Of a stretch of DNA of 64,000 nucleotides, positions 38,230 through 47,245 are shown one piece after another. The DNA comes from Agrobacterium genomosp. 13 str. CFBP 6927 (GTDB lineage: Bacteria > Pseudomonadota > Alphaproteobacteria > Rhizobiales > Rhizobiaceae): contig LT009756.1 of the NCBI GenBank assembly GCA_900012615.1, positions 1,576,567 through 1,640,566 of the forward strand. Direction: 5' to 3'. The notes under the pieces were generated by a model, which did not search any database, was not told the origin of the DNA, and worked only from the letters and a program-made list of their open reading frames with translations. Each line of letters opens with the position of its first letter. Position 1 is the stretch's first letter. Made by a program: the position numbers and the translations under genes.

Positions 38230-38437
38230 ATCGCTCTCAGGTGGTGGGCGTTATGTGCCGCCTTTTGTCATGGAGACGGTCGCGGCGCAAGACTTTTACC
38301 ACCCCGGCCCGTGGTCGGCGCGGCGTGAACCACGGATGAATAGGCCGTTCAGTGCGGTTTCAGGGCTATTTTTTATAAATGGAGCCCAACAGGAAACCGA
38401 AACGCCTCTCACCCGTTAAGCATCCGGAGAATTGAAA

Positions 38438-38506
38438 ATGCTGGCCTTCATGATCGTTCTTTCGATCGTCGCATCATTCGCTGCCGAGTATCTTTTTTTC
38501 GAATGA
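38438..38506 (+). CDS. Very small membrane ORF (22 residues)
   Basis: The frame MLAFMIVLSIVASFAAEYLF ends FE after one likely transmembrane span. CGGAGA lies seven bases before the ATG, a good ribosome site for such a short frame. It resembles other tiny single-span proteins that escape annotation. No homologue can be checked here. Confidence 0.45.
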   Translation: MLAFMIVLSIVASFAAEYLFFE

Positions 38507-38646
38507 CGCCCGCCGCCAGTTTCCTGAACGCCAGATGAACAAGCCATTCAAGGAAGTTTCACAGGCGCGATGCTAATCGATTTTTACGGTTGACGCGGAA
38601 CATGATCGCACATGGCGCGTTAAGAAAGAACCAAAGGAACGGACAG

Positions 38647-38826
38647 ATGTTTGTAAGAGAAAAACAGTCTACTTCGGCAAAGATCAGTGTCATCAGCACC
38701 GCCTGGACAGTACTGGTCATCGCCATGGTGGCAACGACGTTTAGTATTTATGAACAGAAGCCGGAAAAGCAGGGTCCGGACTATCCGCAGCTGACCGCCC
38801 GCTACCAGTACATGAATTATTACTGA
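38647..38826 (+). CDS. Small membrane protein (59 residues)
   Basis: A 59-residue frame with one predicted transmembrane span at about 13-33 (ISTAWTVLVIAMVATTFSIY) and a Tyr-rich C-terminus (ARYQYMNYY). AAGGA lies about eight bases before the ATG; an earlier in-frame ATG at 38602 would lengthen it by 15 residues. Its N-terminus is basic, suggesting an inside-positive topology. Unknown function. Confidence 0.55.
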   Translation: MFVREKQSTSAKISVISTAWTVLVIAMVATTFSIYEQKPEKQGPDYPQLTARYQYMNYY

Positions 38827-38866
38827 TAGAGGGCGAGAATTTCTCGCACCAGATGGAGACACTATC

Positions 38867-39001
38867 ATGTTCACATTTTTGACGCTGCTTCTTGCCCTGA
38901 TCAGCATTATGTTCGTGACATCGATGATCTCCGTCGTCGCCGAGATGCGGCGCGAAGACGAGGAATTCAAAGCCATGATCAGGCGCGACCGCGCTTTTTG
39001 A
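38867..39001 (+). CDS. Small membrane protein (44 residues)
   Basis: The frame begins MFTFLTLLLALISIMFVTSM and continues with a charged tail (EMRREDEEFKAMIRRDRAF). GGAGA lies seven bases before the ATG. A strong intrinsic terminator follows 45 bases after the stop, which supports a real transcript ending here. It is 40 bases downstream of the 59-residue gene and may share its transcript. Confidence 0.6.
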   Translation: MFTFLTLLLALISIMFVTSMISVVAEMRREDEEFKAMIRRDRAF

Positions 39002-39046
39002 GCGTCCCGTTGCGGCATGATCGCCGTTAAAAAGATGATTCTTCGC

Positions 39047-39078
39047 AACCGCCTGGCCGCTCCAGGCGGTTTTGTTTT
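39047..39078 (+). terminator. Intrinsic terminator after the small membrane ORFs
   Basis: A ten-base stem AACCGCCTGG/CCAGGCGGTT with a five-base loop, followed by TTGTTTTG. Confidence 0.88.
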
Positions 39079-39271
39079 GCCGTTTTACCGGGTGGCAAGG
39101 CGAAGATGATGGCGGAAAAACCGCGTCCCAATCACATAAGCGTTTTCAAAACCCCGTTTTTCCAAGGCAAATTCCCTTCAATTTCCGTTTGGATTGATTT
39201 AAGGAACGCCGATACGTTGCGGGCCGGACGGCTGGCGACCGCAATGACGTTCCTGTGAGGTTTGCATAACG

Positions 39272-41164
39272 ATGCTCGATTCCCTGAGAAATGCTTCTCG
39301 AACCATGGCAGCCAAGCTGCTGCTTCTCCTGCTTGTTGTTTCGTTTGGCGTCTGGGGCGTCTCCGCATCACTCGTCACCGCCAATTCCCATGCCGTCATG
39401 ACGGTGGGCGACCAGACGGTCAGCCCGGAGGAATTCCGCCTCGCCTATCAGCGTCAGATTTCCGACCTCAGCCGCCAGTTCGGCACCCGTCTGACGACGG
39501 AACAGGCCAAGGCCTTCGGCATCGACCGTCAGGTGTTCAGCCAGCTTGCCGCCGGCGCCGCCCTCGACGAGCTGGCCTCGAAGATGAATCTCGGCCTTTC
39601 GGAAGACCGCCTTGCCAACCTCATCGCCGAAGACCCGGCCTTCAAGTCGGTCAATGGCCAGTTCGACCGTAATCTCTTCAGCGAGCGCCTGCGCAATTCC
39701 GGCTTCCGCGAAGACGACTATATCAAAGAACGCAGCAAGGTTGCCGTCAGAAGCCAGATCGTCGAAGCCGTCTCGGATGGTTTTGCCGCACCGCAGGTGC
39801 TGGTGGATGCGCTGAAGCAATACCGCAACGAGCAGCGCGCAGTCGATTACGTCATCCTCTCCAACGCCGTCATCCCGCCGGTCAAGACGCCGGGCGATGA
39901 CGTTCTCACCCCCTGGTTCGAGACCAACAAGACGAAATATCGCGCACCGGAATTCCGCAAGTTCACCTATGTGAAGCTGGAACCGTCGGACATTGCCGAT
40001 CAGGCCTCGGTAACGGATGCCCAGATCGCCGATTATTATGAGAGCCACAAGGACAGCTTCCGCACCGCCGGCCGCCGCACGGTGGAGCAGCTGACCTTCC
40101 CGGGCAAGGAGATGGCCGAAGCCGCTGCCGAGCAGATCCGCCTCGGCAACACCACCTATGATCAGGTGGTGAAGGATCAGGGCAAGACGCCGTCCGATGT
40201 GACGCTCGGTGAATTCACCAAGGACACCATTCCCGACCAGTCGATTGCCGATGCGGCTTTCGCCATCCAGAAGGATGGCGGCGTCTCCGCGGTCGTCGAA
40301 GGTTCCTTCGGCCCGGTCATCCTGCGCGTCACCGGCATCAAGCCCGAAACCACCCGCACGCTGGAAGAGGCGAAAGAGGACATCCGCAAGGACCTCGCCA
40401 CCGCCGCCGCCGCGGAAGAAATCACCAATGTGCATGATCGCTACGAAGATCTGCGCGCCGGCGGCTCTTCGCTTGCCGATGCGGCAAAGCAGCTGAACCT
40501 GAAGCCCGTCACCATCGCCGCCATCGATGCGGCAGGCCTCGATGAAAAGGGCGATGCGGTTCAGGGCCTGCCCTCCCCGCAGCTCGCGCAGGAAGTTTTC
40601 AAGACCGAGCCCGGCACGGAAGCCCTGCCGATCAATCTTGGCCGTGAAGGTTACATCTGGTTCGACGTCGACCAGATCATTGCCGCCCGCGACCGCACGC
40701 TTGCCGAAGTGCGCGACGATGTCGTGGCCGACTGGACGGCGGAGCAGCAGCGCACCGCGCTTGCCGCCAAGGCCGACGAGCTGAAGGCCCGCGTTGAAAA
40801 GGGTGAGCCCCTTGAAGCCGTGGCTGGCGAGCTGAGCCTTGCCGTCGAGCAGAAATCCGGCCTGCGCCGCACCAGCGAAGACGCTATTTTCGGCCAGCAG
40901 ACGATCGCGGCGGTCTTCTCCGGTGCTGAAGGCAAGGTTGGCACGGCGGCTGATGCAGACGGCTCCAGCCGCATCCTCTTCAAGGTCACCTCCGTTGACA
41001 CCAATGCGCCTGCCGATGCGCTCGCCAATGACGACCAGCAATTCGCCGCCATCGCCCGCGCGGCCGGCGACGACATGCTGGACCAGATGGTCAACCGCCT
41101 GCAGAACGATTATGGTGTGACCATCAACCAGGCCCTCGCCGATCAGGCGATGGTCGGCTTCTAA
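39272..41164 (+). CDS. ppiD: Inner-membrane-anchored periplasmic folding factor (PpiD)
   Basis: PpiD sits near the Sec translocon and helps newly exported proteins fold. The 630-residue protein has an N-terminal anchor at about 15-38 (LLLLLLVVSFGVWGVS), a SurA/PpiD-type chaperone region (about 45-180) and a parvulin-like domain at about 265-360, weakly conserved as in other PpiD proteins that lack strong isomerase activity. The C-terminal 250 residues are another chaperone-like part. It is the first gene of a ppiD-trpD-trpC-moaC-moeA series, an order seen in other rhizobia. Confidence 0.9.
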   Translation: MLDSLRNASRTMAAKLLLLLLVVSFGVWGVSASLVTANSHAVMTVGDQTVSPEEFRLAYQRQISDLSRQFGTRLTTEQAKAFGIDRQVFSQLAAGAALDELASKMNLGLSEDRLANLIAEDPAFKSVNGQFDRNLFSERLRNSGFREDDYIKERSKVAVRSQIVEAVSDGFAAPQVLVDALKQYRNEQRAVDYVILSNAVIPPVKTPGDDVLTPWFETNKTKYRAPEFRKFTYVKLEPSDIADQASVTDAQIADYYESHKDSFRTAGRRTVEQLTFPGKEMAEAAAEQIRLGNTTYDQVVKDQGKTPSDVTLGEFTKDTIPDQSIADAAFAIQKDGGVSAVVEGSFGPVILRVTGIKPETTRTLEEAKEDIRKDLATAAAAEEITNVHDRYEDLRAGGSSLADAAKQLNLKPVTIAAIDAAGLDEKGDAVQGLPSPQLAQEVFKTEPGTEALPINLGREGYIWFDVDQIIAARDRTLAEVRDDVVADWTAEQQRTALAAKADELKARVEKGEPLEAVAGELSLAVEQKSGLRRTSEDAIFGQQTIAAVFSGAEGKVGTAADADGSSRILFKVTSVDTNAPADALANDDQQFAAIARAAGDDMLDQMVNRLQNDYGVTINQALADQAMVGF

Positions 41165-41179
41165 CCGGGGGGCGAAAAG

Positions 41180-42214
41180 ATGGCCGAACTGAAGCCGCTG
41201 ATCGCCAAGGTCGCGAACGGAGAAAGCCTGAACCGCGAGGATGCGCGCACGGCTTTCGACATTCTGATGTCGGGCGAAGCCACCCCGTCGCAGATCGGCG
41301 GTTTCCTGATGGCGCTGCGCGTGCGCGGAGAAACGGTGGACGAAATCGTCGGCGCCGTCTCCTCCATGCGCGCCCGCATGCTGCCGGTTTCGGCCCCCGC
41401 CAATGCCATCGATATCGTCGGAACCGGCGGTGACGGCATCGGCACCTATAATATCTCGACGCTGGCCTCAATCATCGTCGCCGGCACGGGCCTGCCGGTC
41501 GCCAAGCATGGCAACCGGGCGCTGAGTTCCAAATCCGGCACGGCGGATGCGCTATCCGCGCTCGGCGTGAAGCTCGATATCGGCCCCGACCTTATCGCCC
41601 GCTGCATCAGCGAGGCGGGTCTCGGCTTCATGTTCGCGCAGCTGCACCATTCCGCCATGCGCCATGTCGGCCCGAGCCGCGTCGAACTCGGCACAAGGAC
41701 GATCTTCAACCTGCTTGGCCCCCTTTCCAACCCGGCGGGCGCAAAGCGGCAATTGCTCGGCGTCTTCTCGCCGCGCTGGCTGGTGCCGCTTGCCGAAGTG
41801 CTGCGTGATCTTGGCTCGGAGAGCATCTGGGTCGTGCATGGCGACGGCATGGATGAGGTGACCACCACGGGCGTCACCCATGTGGCGGCGCTGGAAAACG
41901 GCAAGATCCGCACATTCGACCTGACGCCAAAGGATTTCGGCGTTCAGCCGGCCCAGATGAACGATCTGAAGGGTGGCGACGGCATTGTCAATGCGGCGGC
42001 GCTGCGCGAGGTTCTTTCCGGCAAACGCAATGCCTATCGCGACGTGTCGCTGTGCAATGCGGCCGCAGCCCTCGTCATTGCCGGCAAGGCGGAAACGCTG
42101 GGTCAGGCGATGACGATCGTCAGCGAGGCGCTCGATAGCGGCGCGGCAGCCGCAGCGCTGGAGCGTCTGGTCGCCGTCTCCAACGAGGCAGACCCCAAGC
42201 AGGCCGACCATTAA
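41180..42214 (+). CDS. trpD: Anthranilate phosphoribosyltransferase
   Basis: It joins anthranilate and PRPP in tryptophan synthesis. The 344-residue protein has the PRPP-binding loop [14 protein letters not shown], the [15 protein letters not shown] segment and [16 protein letters not shown], all diagnostic. It starts 15 bases after ppiD and is separate from TrpG, as in other alphaproteobacteria, which often have trpEG fused elsewhere. trpC follows after 19 bases. Confidence 0.96.
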   Translation: MAELKPLIAKVANGESLNREDARTAFDILMSGEATPSQIGGFLMALRVRGETVDEIVGAVSSMRARMLPVSAPANAIDIVGTGGDGIGTYNISTLASIIVAGTGLPVAKHGNRALSSKSGTADALSALGVKLDIGPDLIARCISEAGLGFMFAQLHHSAMRHVGPSRVELGTRTIFNLLGPLSNPAGAKRQLLGVFSPRWLVPLAEVLRDLGSESIWVVHGDGMDEVTTTGVTHVAALENGKIRTFDLTPKDFGVQPAQMNDLKGGDGIVNAAALREVLSGKRNAYRDVSLCNAAAALVIAGKAETLGQAMTIVSEALDSGAAAAALERLVAVSNEADPKQADH

Positions 42215-42233
42215 AAGGAATGAGAGCGAAACC

Positions 42234-43049
42234 ATGAGCGACATTCTGAAAAAGATCGAACTCTACAAGCGCGAGGAAATCGCCGCCGCAAAGGCGAAGG
42301 TTTCCCTTGCCGATCTCAAGGCGATGGCCGAGGGCCAGACCGCGCCGCGCGGCTTTTACAGGGCGCTCAGGGCAAAACAGGCCGAGGGCAAGTTCGGCCT
42401 GATTGCCGAAATCAAGAAGGCCAGCCCGTCCAAGGGCCTGATCCGCCCGGATTTCGATCCGCCGGCGCTGGCGGCCGCCTATGAAGCGGGCGACGCCGCC
42501 TGTCTTTCGGTGTTGACGGACAGCCCGAGCTTTCAGGGCGCGCCGGAATTCCTGACCGCCGCCCGCAATGCCTGCGCCCTGCCGGCGCTGCGCAAGGATT
42601 TCATGTTCGACACCTATCAGGTGCACGAGGCCCGCGCCTGGGGCGCGGACTGCATTCTCCTCATCATGGCATCACTCTCCGACGACGAGGCAAAACGCCT
42701 GGAAGACGAGGCTTTCGCGCTCGGCATGGACGTGCTGGTCGAGGTTCATGATGCGGAAGAAACCGAACGGGCGCTGAAGCTCGCCTCGCCGCTTCTCGGC
42801 ATCAACAACCGCAACCTGCGCACCTTCGAAGTCAGCCTCGAAACCAGCGAGAAGCTGGCTGGTCTCGTGCCCGCCGACAAGCTGCTGGTCGGCGAAAGCG
42901 GCATCTTCACCCATGAGGATTGCAAGCGGCTGGAAAAGAGCGGCATCAGCACCTTCCTCGTCGGCGAAAGCCTGATGCGCAAGGACGATGTGACCGCGGC
43001 CACCAAGGCGCTGCTGACCGGCAGCACCGGCGTTCTGGCAGCGGAATGA
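42234..43049 (+). CDS. trpC: Indole-3-glycerol-phosphate synthase
   Basis: TrpC closes the indole ring from carboxyphenylaminodeoxyribulose phosphate. The 271-residue (beta-alpha)8 barrel shows [12 protein letters not shown] with the catalytic Lys, [22 protein letters not shown] and VGESGIF. It is monofunctional, without a TrpF domain. It lies between trpD and moaC, with seven bases before moaC, so tryptophan and molybdenum-cofactor genes share a transcript. Confidence 0.96.
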   Translation: MSDILKKIELYKREEIAAAKAKVSLADLKAMAEGQTAPRGFYRALRAKQAEGKFGLIAEIKKASPSKGLIRPDFDPPALAAAYEAGDAACLSVLTDSPSFQGAPEFLTAARNACALPALRKDFMFDTYQVHEARAWGADCILLIMASLSDDEAKRLEDEAFALGMDVLVEVHDAEETERALKLASPLLGINNRNLRTFEVSLETSEKLAGLVPADKLLVGESGIFTHEDCKRLEKSGISTFLVGESLMRKDDVTAATKALLTGSTGVLAAE

Positions 43050-43056
43050 TCGCCCC

Positions 43057-43563
43057 ATGAGCGAGGCGGGCAAGCTGACCCATATAGACGCTGCCGGTGA
43101 GGCCCATATGGTCGATGTCGGCGACAAGGCTGAGACCGTCCGCGTCGCCGTCGCCGAGGGTTTCGTGAAGATGAAACCGGAAACACTCGCCCTTATTCAC
43201 GACGGCAACGCCAAGAAAGGCGACGTCATCGGCACTGCCCGCCTGGCAGGCATCATGGCCGCCAAGCAGACCGCCAATCTCATTCCGCTCTGCCACCCGC
43301 TGATGCTGACCAAGGTTTCGGTCGACATCACCGAAGACATCGCCCTGCCCGGCCTGCGGGTGGAAGCCATGGTGAAACTATCGGGCAAGACCGGCGTGGA
43401 GATGGAAGCGCTGACCGCCGTTTCCATCACCTGCCTGACGATCTATGACATGGCCAAGGCCGCCGACAAGGCGATGGAAATCGTCAATATCCGCCTTCTC
43501 GAAAAGCGCGGCGGCAAGTCCGGTGATTTCAGGGCTGGCGATTTGCAGCGACAGGAGAGCTGA
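43057..43563 (+). CDS. moaC: Cyclic pyranopterin monophosphate synthase
   Basis: MoaC acts after MoaA to make cyclic pyranopterin monophosphate, the first stable molybdopterin intermediate. The 168-residue protein keeps [33 protein letters not shown] and the catalytic Asp-Met-x-Lys ([10 protein letters not shown]). moeA starts directly after its stop codon. Confidence 0.96.
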   Translation: MSEAGKLTHIDAAGEAHMVDVGDKAETVRVAVAEGFVKMKPETLALIHDGNAKKGDVIGTARLAGIMAAKQTANLIPLCHPLMLTKVSVDITEDIALPGLRVEAMVKLSGKTGVEMEALTAVSITCLTIYDMAKAADKAMEIVNIRLLEKRGGKSGDFRAGDLQRQES

Positions 43564-44781
43564 ATGAAACCGCTGCTGCCCGTGGACGAGGCCACAAAGC
43601 GCCTTCTGGAGGCGGCGGTTCCCGTAACGGCAAGCGAGACGCTGCCGCTTGCCGAGTGCGATGGCCGCGTTCTCTCGGCCGATCTCGCGGCGCGTCTGAC
43701 CCAGCCGCCCTTCGACGCCTCGGCAATGGACGGCTATGCGCTCCGCAGCGCCGATGCGCCTGAAATCGGCTCGGTTCTCACCGTCATCGGCCAGGCAGCC
43801 GCCGGCCATGCCTTTACAGCCACGGTGGGACAGGGCGAAGCCGTCCGCATCTTCACCGGCGCGCCGGTTCCCGCAGGGGCCGACACCATTCTCATTCAGG
43901 AAGACGCCGAAGTGCTGGAGGGCGGAAAAATCCGCACCACCTTCGAAGTCACCGCAGGGCGACATATTCGCCCGCGCGGTCAGGATTTCGCCGAGGGTGA
44001 AATCGTCCTGAAGGCGGGACGCGAACTCGGTTTTACCGACCTCACGGTTGCGGCGGCAATGAACCACGCCACACTTCCCGTCTATCGCAGGCCGCTCGTC
44101 GCCATCCTCGCCACCGGCGACGAATTGCTGCCGCCGGGAAGCACGCCGTTGCCCGCCCAGATCATCGCTTCCAACACCTTCGGCGTCGCCGCCCTTGCCC
44201 GCAAGGCGGGTGCGGAGGTTCTCGATCTCGGCATCATCGCCGATGACGACGCCATGATCCGCGCTGCCATCGGCAGGGCCGTGGCGGCAAAGGCCGACGT
44301 GCTGGTGACGCTCGGCGGCGCATCGGTCGGCGACCATGATCTCGTTCAGGCGGCGTTGAAGGCGGAAGGCATGCAGCTCGATTTCTGGCGCATCGCCATG
44401 CGCCCGGGAAAGCCGCTGATGGTGGGCGCCATCGGCGCCATGCAGGTGCTGGGCCTGCCCGGAAACCCGGTCGCAAGTCTCGTTTGCAGCCTGCTGTTTC
44501 TCGAGCCCCTGATCCGCAGGATCGCCCGCCGCGCGCCCCTGCAGCGCGCCGCTACTGCCCGCACCGCAACGCCATTAAGGGCAAATGATCACCGTCAGGA
44601 TTATCTGCGCGCCCGTTTTAGCACGGACGAAAACGGCGCATTGGTGGCGGAAGCCTATCAAAAGCAGGATTCATCCATGATGAAGATATTGGCCCATTCC
44701 GACGGCCTGATCGTGCGCCCGCCCCATGCTGTGGAGGCGGAAGCCGGGGCGGAATGCCCGGTGATAAGGCTTGGCGCCTGA
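43564..44781 (+). CDS. moeA: Molybdopterin molybdenumtransferase
   Basis: MoeA inserts molybdate into adenylated molybdopterin. The 405-residue protein has the domain order of the family: [10 protein letters not shown] near residue 55, [13 protein letters not shown], the MoaB-like domain with ATGDELL and [11 protein letters not shown], and a C-terminal beta domain. In other rhizobia lexA often follows; here about 500 gene-free bases and a diguanylate cyclase follow instead. Confidence 0.95.
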   Translation: MKPLLPVDEATKRLLEAAVPVTASETLPLAECDGRVLSADLAARLTQPPFDASAMDGYALRSADAPEIGSVLTVIGQAAAGHAFTATVGQGEAVRIFTGAPVPAGADTILIQEDAEVLEGGKIRTTFEVTAGRHIRPRGQDFAEGEIVLKAGRELGFTDLTVAAAMNHATLPVYRRPLVAILATGDELLPPGSTPLPAQIIASNTFGVAALARKAGAEVLDLGIIADDDAMIRAAIGRAVAAKADVLVTLGGASVGDHDLVQAALKAEGMQLDFWRIAMRPGKPLMVGAIGAMQVLGLPGNPVASLVCSLLFLEPLIRRIARRAPLQRAATARTATPLRANDHRQDYLRARFSTDENGALVAEAYQKQDSSMMKILAHSDGLIVRPPHAVEAEAGAECPVIRLGA

Positions 44782-45286
44782 TACGCGCGCCGCGCGTCGG
44801 GATTTGCGGCAAACAGCTGCCAGCCTCTTAGCAACACTTGCCGAATGGTTGCCGCGCCGCTGCAAAACGGCCCTGTCACCTTCCGTCCGGCACCAGATCC
44901 TCAAATAAAACTGTAACATTCCTGTATCCTGAGACGTATGACAAAAAAAACCGCCTATAAGCGGAGTCATTACGAATTCAAAAGACACCTTCTGCATCCG
45001 CCATGGGAATATTTCCCCATATTGTTGTGCCAAAATAAATCACATGAATCCTGTTATTGGGATTGACAGAATAAATGCGATGCTGTCACCAAGACGAACA
45101 GTAGAGGGGAAAAATTCCGGAATTTCCAGAAAATGAGAATTACTTATAATTATCAATTAAATAAGATAAAAAACGGCGAAAATGGAATTTCCGGCAACAA
45201 AAATTAGTTTCCTATAAATTAAGCTTTCCAAAACGGGCTTCATAATAATAATCATAGTCGATAAGCAGACTCACTGGAGTTTCTTG
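44782..45286. other. Gene-free, partly AT-rich region between moeA and dgcB
   Basis: No gene is supported on either strand. From about 45010 to 45260 base composition is far more AT-rich than anywhere nearby. It contains the perfect palindrome AATTCCGGAATT (45113-45124) and two copies of GGAATTTCC (45119 and 45184), plus a minus-strand terminator-like hairpin at 44943-44964. It may be a long regulated promoter or a remnant of a lost gene. Confidence 0.5.
44943..44964 (-). terminator. Terminator-like hairpin with no upstream gene
   Basis: On the minus strand, CCGC-TTATAG-GCGG is followed by eight T. The stem is only four pairs, so it is marginal. No minus-strand gene reads into it, which hints at a small RNA transcribed leftward from the AT-rich region, or at chance. 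Confidence 0.35.
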
Positions 45287-46357
45287 ATGAACACGGCATC
45301 CACGCCCAAAACCACGGGACCCGACATTGCCGGGCAGATTGCCTATGCCATGCGGAGCATGGGTGTTTCGCCGATCCCGCGCAATTACAGCCTGTTTTAC
45401 GAAGCCTATATCGGCTCGAACCCGGCCCTGACGAAGGATCTGGCGGCACTTGGAAACCGCGTCACCCAGGAAGACCTGGACGAACTGTCCACGCGCTACG
45501 GTGAAGGCAATCCCGGACGGGCAATCGACGACGCGCATGAGAAGCTGCGGCGCGAACTGGAGGGCCTTCTGGGCACGCTGAGGCGCGAACAATCCTCCAT
45601 CGAAAACTACAACCGGATTCTCGGCGAAACCCGCCAGCGCATCGACGACAAGAACGCCTCCAGCACCAATATTCTGAGGAATGCGATTTCATTGCTCGCC
45701 GAGGCGACCGGCTCGAAAATCATCGATGGCGAAAAGGCGTTCAACGACGTCAACCGCCATGCCGAGGAAATGCATCAGGTTCGCCTGGAGCTGGATGAAT
45801 ATAAGCGCATCGCCAATACCGACTCGCTGACCCGCCTTTCCAACCGGCGCGCTTTCGATGACAGGCTGGCCTCCGTCTATGACAGTTCCATCGGCCTGCA
45901 ATATACCACGCTCGTCCTGCTCGATATCGACCATTTCAAGCGCATCAATGACACATTCGGCCACCCGGTCGGCGACAAGATTCTCGCCACCGTCGCCTCG
46001 GTCATCCGCGCCAATGTGCGCAAGGACGGTTTCGTCGCCAGAAGCGGCGGCGAGGAATTCGCCATCATTCTCGATGGCAATACGCCCGAGGAAGTCATGG
46101 TGATGTGCGAGCGCATTCGCCTGTCGCTGGAAAGCACGCCGTTCCGCAATTCCAGATCAGGCGCGGACTATGGCACGGTGACGATCTCCATCGGCTTTGC
46201 CTCCGCCGCGCAGGCCAATAATCCAAGCGAGCTTTACGGCCACGCCGACACGGCGCTGTACCACGCCAAGGAAACCGGCAGGAACCGCTCGATCTTTTAT
46301 GAAGACGGCATGCAGAAGAATTATACCGGCAAGAACTGGCTGATTTACCGGACATAA
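45287..46357 (+). CDS. dgcB: GGDEF diguanylate cyclase
   Basis: It makes cyclic di-GMP from two GTP. The 356-residue protein has an N-terminal about 165-residue, mostly helical region without transmembrane spans or a known sensor, then a GGDEF domain with DSLTRLSNRRAF (179-190), DIDHFKRIND (213-222) and the active GGEEF (254-258). The inhibitory I-site, normally RxxD, reads RKDG (245-248), so classic product inhibition may be absent. Size and position beside moeA match what I recall of A. tumefaciens DgcB, one of several cyclases affecting attachment; the symbol rests on that memory. GGAG lies about nine bases upstream of the ATG. Confidence 0.88.
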   Translation: MNTASTPKTTGPDIAGQIAYAMRSMGVSPIPRNYSLFYEAYIGSNPALTKDLAALGNRVTQEDLDELSTRYGEGNPGRAIDDAHEKLRRELEGLLGTLRREQSSIENYNRILGETRQRIDDKNASSTNILRNAISLLAEATGSKIIDGEKAFNDVNRHAEEMHQVRLELDEYKRIANTDSLTRLSNRRAFDDRLASVYDSSIGLQYTTLVLLDIDHFKRINDTFGHPVGDKILATVASVIRANVRKDGFVARSGGEEFAIILDGNTPEEVMVMCERIRLSLESTPFRNSRSGADYGTVTISIGFASAAQANNPSELYGHADTALYHAKETGRNRSIFYEDGMQKNYTGKNWLIYRT

Positions 46358-46387
46358 GCCGGGTGGCATTTACCCCACGATCTCCTC

Positions 46388-46501
46388 CGTCATGCCGGAC
46401 TTGATCCGGCATCCAGCTTCAGCGCGTCTGAGCCGTGAAAGACGCCTTCTCGCAATCAAGGACTTGATCGCACTGGACCCCGGATCTAGTCCGGGGTGAC
46501 G
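46388..46501. repeat. Palindromic repeat (family C)
   Basis: The left hairpin is ATGCCGGAC-TTGA-TCCGGCAT and the right hairpin ACCCCGGATCTAGTCCGGGGT. The core includes AATCAAGGACTTGATCG. The two end hairpins have different stem sequences, each self-complementary. Confidence 0.83.
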
Positions 46502-46590
46502 CTGTGCGGATGCGTGGTTCGCCAAGCGAATAGATGCTGCGGCGCTTTCCCGACATTTTGATTGGGCCACCTAACCGAGCAGGTTCCCCT

Positions 46591-47199
46591 TCACCACATC
46601 GTCTTCGCCGCCCGCGCCGCCCATTCCCGGTCATAGGTTTCCTGATCGAATTCCGCCTTTGCGGCTTTCAGCAGGACGCCCGGTGTGGGCAGCGATGCGG
46701 GTTCGACGAAATTGGCGGGGTTCCAGAGTTCGGAGCGCATGAGAGCCCTGGCGCACTGGAAATAGACCTCGTCGATCTCTACCACGATCACCGTGCGGGG
46801 ATGTTTGCCGTCCATTTCGAAACTCTGCAGCAGATCGGCATCGACCGAAACCACGGCACGGCCGTTGACGCGCATCGTGGTATTCGAGCCGGGGATCAGG
46901 AACATCAGCGCCACACGTGGGTCGCGCACGATGTTCAGGAGCGAATCGACGCGGTTGTTGCCACGCCAGTCGGGCAGAAGCAGCGTCTTGTCGTCACCCA
47001 CCCGCACCACACCGCCCTTATCGCCGCGCGGCGAACAGTCCATGCCTTCCGGCCCCACCGTGGCCAGCGCCAGAAAGGGCGATGCCTCGATCATCAGCCT
47101 GTATTCGGCCGTCAGCGAGCCGGTCACCTTGGCGATCGACGCTTCGCTCGTGCCATCATAGATGGCCTTCAATTCCTCAACCGTGCGAATGATCGTCAT
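46591..47199 (-). CDS. Pyridoxamine 5'-phosphate oxidase-like FMN protein
   Basis: A 202-residue split-barrel flavin-binding protein of the PPOX type with family segments SPFLALATVGPEGMDCSPRGD (FMN-binding strand and loop, 40-60), LLPDWRGNNRVDSLLNI, and FLIPGSNTTMRVNGRA. Members include pyridoxamine phosphate oxidase, F420-dependent reductases and heme-degrading proteins; this subgroup is uncharacterised and the reaction is unknown. The start was taken at MTIIRTVEELK, because the longer frame adds a low-complexity Arg/Pro-rich leader. It follows the antiporter gene by 46 bases on the same strand. Confidence 0.82.
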   Translation of the reverse strand: MTIIRTVEELKAIYDGTSEASIAKVTGSLTAEYRLMIEASPFLALATVGPEGMDCSPRGDKGGVVRVGDDKTLLLPDWRGNNRVDSLLNIVRDPRVALMFLIPGSNTTMRVNGRAVVSVDADLLQSFEMDGKHPRTVIVVEIDEVYFQCARALMRSELWNPANFVEPASLPTPGVLLKAAKAEFDQETYDREWAARAAKTMW

Positions 47200-47245
47200 G
47201 TCGGCTCCAATCCCGTAAAACAACCTGCACCCCGCCAGACGGGGC

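Noticed and set aside
39368..41041. 557-residue antisense frame over ppiD
   Set aside because: Same cause; no recognisable domain and fully inside a real gene.
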